Positions 61,437-64,000 of a stretch of DNA of 64,000 nucleotides are shown here, one piece after another. A program made the translations under genes and the position numbers. Origin of the DNA: Pseudarthrobacter sp. fls2-241-R2A-127 (GTDB taxonomy: Bacteria; Actinomycetota; Actinomycetes; Actinomycetales; Micrococcaceae); assembly GCF_030209355.1 (NCBI RefSeq), contig NZ_JARVSF010000014.1:17794-81793 (forward strand). Direction: 5' to 3'. The notes below the pieces were generated by a model. The model made no database searches and was not told where the DNA came from. It saw only the letters and a program-made list of their open reading frames with translations. Each line of letters starts with the position of its first letter. The first letter of the stretch is position 1.

Positions 61437-62990
61437 ATGAGCACCGAATTAAAAGCCACGAGCACCGTCAGGTCGGCAAGGGGGATTGAGGGCCAGCGCA
61501 AAGCCGATCTTGGCAACGGGACATTTATCAACCCTGTCTTCGCCGGAGACCATCCAGACCCGGCAATTCTGCGAGACGGAAACGACTACTACCTGACGTT
61601 CTCCTCCTTCGAATCGACACCCGGCCTCATCATCTGGCACTCGCGGGACCTGCTCAACTGGAAACCGCTGGGCCCCGCCCTGCCGGAACCCATCGGAAAC
61701 GTCTTTGCAGTTGACATGTGCAAAGTCGACGGCCGGTACTTTATCTACGTCCCGATCATTCCGACAGCCGTTTCCCCGGATCCATCAGCACCACCGCAGA
61801 TCTACGTCATCCATGCCGAAAGCATGCAGGGCCCATGGAGTGAACCAATCAACCTTGGGATAGCCGGGCATATTGATCCCGGACATGTCGTGGGCGAGGA
61901 CGGGCACCGCTACCTATTCCTCAGTGGCGTCAGCCGTGTACGGTTGAGCGCCGACGGTCTCGCCACGGACGGTCCAGTGGAGCATGTGTACGACGGCTGG
62001 CGTTACCCCGATGACTGGGTTACGGAAGCCTATGCCCTCGAGGGACCCAAACTCACCCGCCGAGCAGATTGGTTCTACCTCACGACGGCAGTCGGCGGCA
62101 CTGCGGGTCCTCCAACAGGGCACATGGTCACCGTCGCCCGCTCACGATCAGTCCACGGACCGTGGGAGGATTGCCCGGCCAACCCGATCATCCGCACCTG
62201 GGACGCCAGCGAGCCATGGTGGAGCAAGGGCCACGCCACCTTGTTTGAAGGGCCAAACGGACAGTGGTGGAGCATCTACCACGGATACGAAAACGGCTTC
62301 ACGACCCTGGGCCGGCAGACGCTCCTGGAGCCCATCGAATGGGACGACGACGGCTGGCCCCGGGCAGCCGGAAGCGACCTCTCAAGGCCCTTGCCTGCGC
62401 CTACTGAACCATCAGGGGAGCGGTCCCACGGAATCCCTCTATCCGACGACTTCACGGAGGAGCGCTTCGGTATCCAGTGGTCCTTCCACGCACCATCAAA
62501 GGACGAGTATCTCCGTGCCTCGCTGGACGATGGGCTCGTTCTCCAGGCCCGCGGAACCAGCCCATCGGACAGCTCACCCCTGACCTGCATCGTCGGCGAC
62601 CGGCGCTATGAAATCAGCGTCGAGATGGAACTACTAGGCGGCGCACAGGCCGGCTTACTGCTCTACTACAGCGACCGCCTGTTCTGCGGCATGGGCCACG
62701 ACGGTGACCGCATGACAAGCTACCGGGCAGGCCGGCCAGTTCCCTATTGGCAGGAACCCGCACCATCCACGAATGTCGTTCATCTCCGTATCGTGAACGA
62801 CGAACACATCGTGACCCAGTACTACAGCACCGACGGAACCACATGGACCAGACACGGCCTCCGTTACGACGTGACCGGATTCAACACGAACACAGCCGAC
62901 GAGCTCCTCAGCCTTCGACCAGCCCTGTACGTGGCTGGCACAGGGCACGCGCGCTTCCGCAACTTCCAATACCGCTCTCTAGATGACTGA
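61437..62990 (+). CDS. Glycoside hydrolase family 43 protein (beta-xylosidase/arabinofuranosidase)
   Basis: 517-residue enzyme. Five-blade beta-propeller (residues ~30-330) with INPVFAGDHPDPAILRDG (catalytic base Asp), VTEAYALEGPKL (catalytic Glu) and AGHIDPGHVVGEDG; then a C-terminal concanavalin-like domain (DDFTEERFGIQWSFHAP, AGLLLYYSD) as in GH43 xylosidases. ATG at 61437 follows GGAAAGG. No signal peptide. Last gene of the locus. Confidence 0.93.
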   Translation: MSTELKATSTVRSARGIEGQRKADLGNGTFINPVFAGDHPDPAILRDGNDYYLTFSSFESTPGLIIWHSRDLLNWKPLGPALPEPIGNVFAVDMCKVDGRYFIYVPIIPTAVSPDPSAPPQIYVIHAESMQGPWSEPINLGIAGHIDPGHVVGEDGHRYLFLSGVSRVRLSADGLATDGPVEHVYDGWRYPDDWVTEAYALEGPKLTRRADWFYLTTAVGGTAGPPTGHMVTVARSRSVHGPWEDCPANPIIRTWDASEPWWSKGHATLFEGPNGQWWSIYHGYENGFTTLGRQTLLEPIEWDDDGWPRAAGSDLSRPLPAPTEPSGERSHGIPLSDDFTEERFGIQWSFHAPSKDEYLRASLDDGLVLQARGTSPSDSSPLTCIVGDRRYEISVEMELLGGAQAGLLLYYSDRLFCGMGHDGDRMTSYRAGRPVPYWQEPAPSTNVVHLRIVNDEHIVTQYYSTDGTTWTRHGLRYDVTGFNTNTADELLSLRPALYVAGTGHARFRNFQYRSLDD

Positions 62991-63063
62991 CGTTCTCCTC
63001 GGAGGTGAACCCAAGCCCGACTGCCCCCGGCACTCCTGGGTAATGGCAGAACGTGTGCGCGCT

Positions 63064-63871
63064 CGGCTTGGCCCAGCGGCGTGCCAGCTCAATGGCGCGC
63101 TTCTGCACGATCGGCACTTCCTCCAGCGGAAGCTCCACACCGAGGTCGCCACGGGCCACCATGATGGCATCGAACGCGTCGATGATCTCGGGCAGCTGCT
63201 CGACAGCCTGCGGCTTTTCGATCTTGGCGATGACCGGCACGCGGCGGCCTTCCTCGTCCATGATCTCGTGCACGCGCTTGATGTCGGACGCGTCGCGGAC
63301 GAAGGAGAGGGCCACCAGGTCCACGCCGCGGCGCATCGCCCAGCGGAGGTCGTCCTCATCCTTTTCGCTCAGGGCGGGAACGTTGATGGCGACGCCGGGA
63401 AGGTTGATGCCCTTGTTGTTGGACACCATGCCGCCGACGGTCACCTCGGTAACCACCTTGACGTTGTCAACCTCAATGGCGCGCAGTGCCACCTTGCCGT
63501 CGTCGATCAGCAGCGCGTCCCCTACCTTGACGTCCTCGGTGAGGCTCTTCAGGGTGGTGGAGCAGATTTCCTGGGTGCCGGGAACGTCCTCGGTGGTGAT
63601 GGTGAAGATGTCGCCCACGGCCAAGGCGTGCGGACCGTCAACGAACCGGCCCAGGCGGATCTTGGACCCTGCAGGTCAGCCATGATGGCCACAGCCCTGG
63701 TCAGCTCGGCTGCTGCCTTCCGAACGTTCTCGTAGGTGTCGTCGTGCACGGTGTAGTCGCCTGGCTCATGTTCATGCGGGCGACGTCTACACCGGCTTCC
63801 AGCACAGCCAGGGTGTTTTCATAGCTGGAAATTGCCGGGCCAAACGTAGCCACAATTTTTGCGCGTCTCAT
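63064..63871 (-). pseudogene. pyk: Pyruvate kinase, 3'-truncated and twice frameshifted
   Basis: From ATG 63871 the minus strand gives MRRAKIVATFGPAISSYENT and GVDVARMNMS, then a 1-nt deletion near 63762 (SHGDY region) shifts frame; a second 1-nt deletion near 63665 follows MADLQGP. Reading resumes (IRLGRFVDGPHALAVGDIF) through IAKIEKPQAVEQLPEIIDAF and MVARGDLGVELPLEEVP to RRWAKP at 63064, where similarity to pyruvate kinase ends. About 270 codons of ~470-490 remain, so the ADP-side and C domains are missing. It is a decayed partial copy. Confidence 0.85.
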
Positions 63872-63913
63872 ATACCTACCCTTGTATTCTTTGCATGGAT
63901 TACGGGGCACAGA

Positions 63914-63944
63914 AACACCCGCCGGCGTTAGCGGGGCGGGTGTT
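63914..63944 (-). terminator. Rho-independent terminator-like hairpin
   Basis: AACACCCGCC (63914-63923) pairs with GGCGGGTGTT (63935-63944), 10-bp stem, 11-nt loop; likely the end of a gene beyond the window or upstream of pyk. Confidence 0.55.
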
Positions 63945-64000
63945 CCTGTTTCCGCAGTATGTGGAGTTCAGCTACAGAAGACTTGTTCCGATTTCTCTGC

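Noticed and set aside
1..64000. CRISPR array, rRNA or rep/ori genes
   Set aside because: No regularly spaced repeats, rRNA-like stretches or replication genes were noticed by eye; the ParB-like gene alone does not make this a plasmid.

Overview
The window reads as the chromosome of a high-GC Gram-positive actinobacterium, most like an Arthrobacter/Pseudarthrobacter relative (Micrococcaceae). Clues are the GC-rich third codon positions, frequent GTG starts and ATGA/GTGA stop-start overlaps, a DUF4193 protein, an LAxTG class-E sortase-type signal, and sugar ABC importers without their own ATPase. The species assignment is inference; no rRNA or tRNA gene and no CRISPR array was found.

1-20.2 kb: envelope, stress and carbohydrate housekeeping. 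There is an operon with an FAD oxidoreductase, a GH15 glucoamylase/trehalase and a ZIP metal transporter, a MarR regulator, an aldose epimerase/glucose dehydrogenase pair, a BrkB-type membrane protein, a PAP2 phosphatase broken by an amber codon, and DUF4193 and iron-permease-like proteins. Further on are a bifunctional penicillin-binding protein, lipoproteins, an HtrA-like lipoprotein protease, an exported GH26-like hydrolase and an Hpt-like domain without its histidine. A 14-nt palindrome TTGC-N6-GCAA occurs seven times (six exact) between 4.2 and 15.8 kb, one copy just upstream of marR, which suggests one MarR-centred regulon.

20.2-31.9 kb: accessory island. A family 2 glycosyltransferase is coupled to a 51-residue LAYTG membrane peptide. 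After it come a serine-recombinase remnant, an RHH/BrnT-like toxin-antitoxin pair, a pRiA4b ORF-3 protein, a three-gene tyrosine-recombinase unit (intact recombinase, XRE protein, zinc-ribbon recombinase that has lost its catalytic arginines), an XRE/DUF6036 nucleotidyltransferase pair, a second phage-type integrase and an orphan LacI-HTH/ParB-C-like fusion.

31.9-40.6 kb: aromatic catabolism. A compact five-gene operon (VOC extradiol dioxygenase, FAH hydrolase, cyclase-family hydrolase, ACMSD-like amidohydrolase, second FAH protein) follows a VanA/VanB-like Rieske demethylase pair and a divergent PadR repressor with palindromic operators between them.

41-51 kb: a Gfo/Idh/MocA oxidoreductase, a small unknown protein, then a same-strand run LysR - LLM oxidoreductase - GH3 glycosidase - TetR in which the last three genes overlap. 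Beyond are a flavin reductase fused to an IclR-type effector domain and a divergent DHA2 exporter.

51.5-63 kb: a hemicellulose-utilisation locus, all on the plus strand: GH3, acetylesterase-like alpha/beta hydrolase, solute-binding protein and two permeases, a small conserved protein, a sialate/acetylxylan-type SGNH esterase, a second copy of the alpha/beta hydrolase, and GH43. It abuts a 3'-truncated, twice-frameshifted pyruvate kinase pseudogene, so a recombination junction lies near 63.06 kb.
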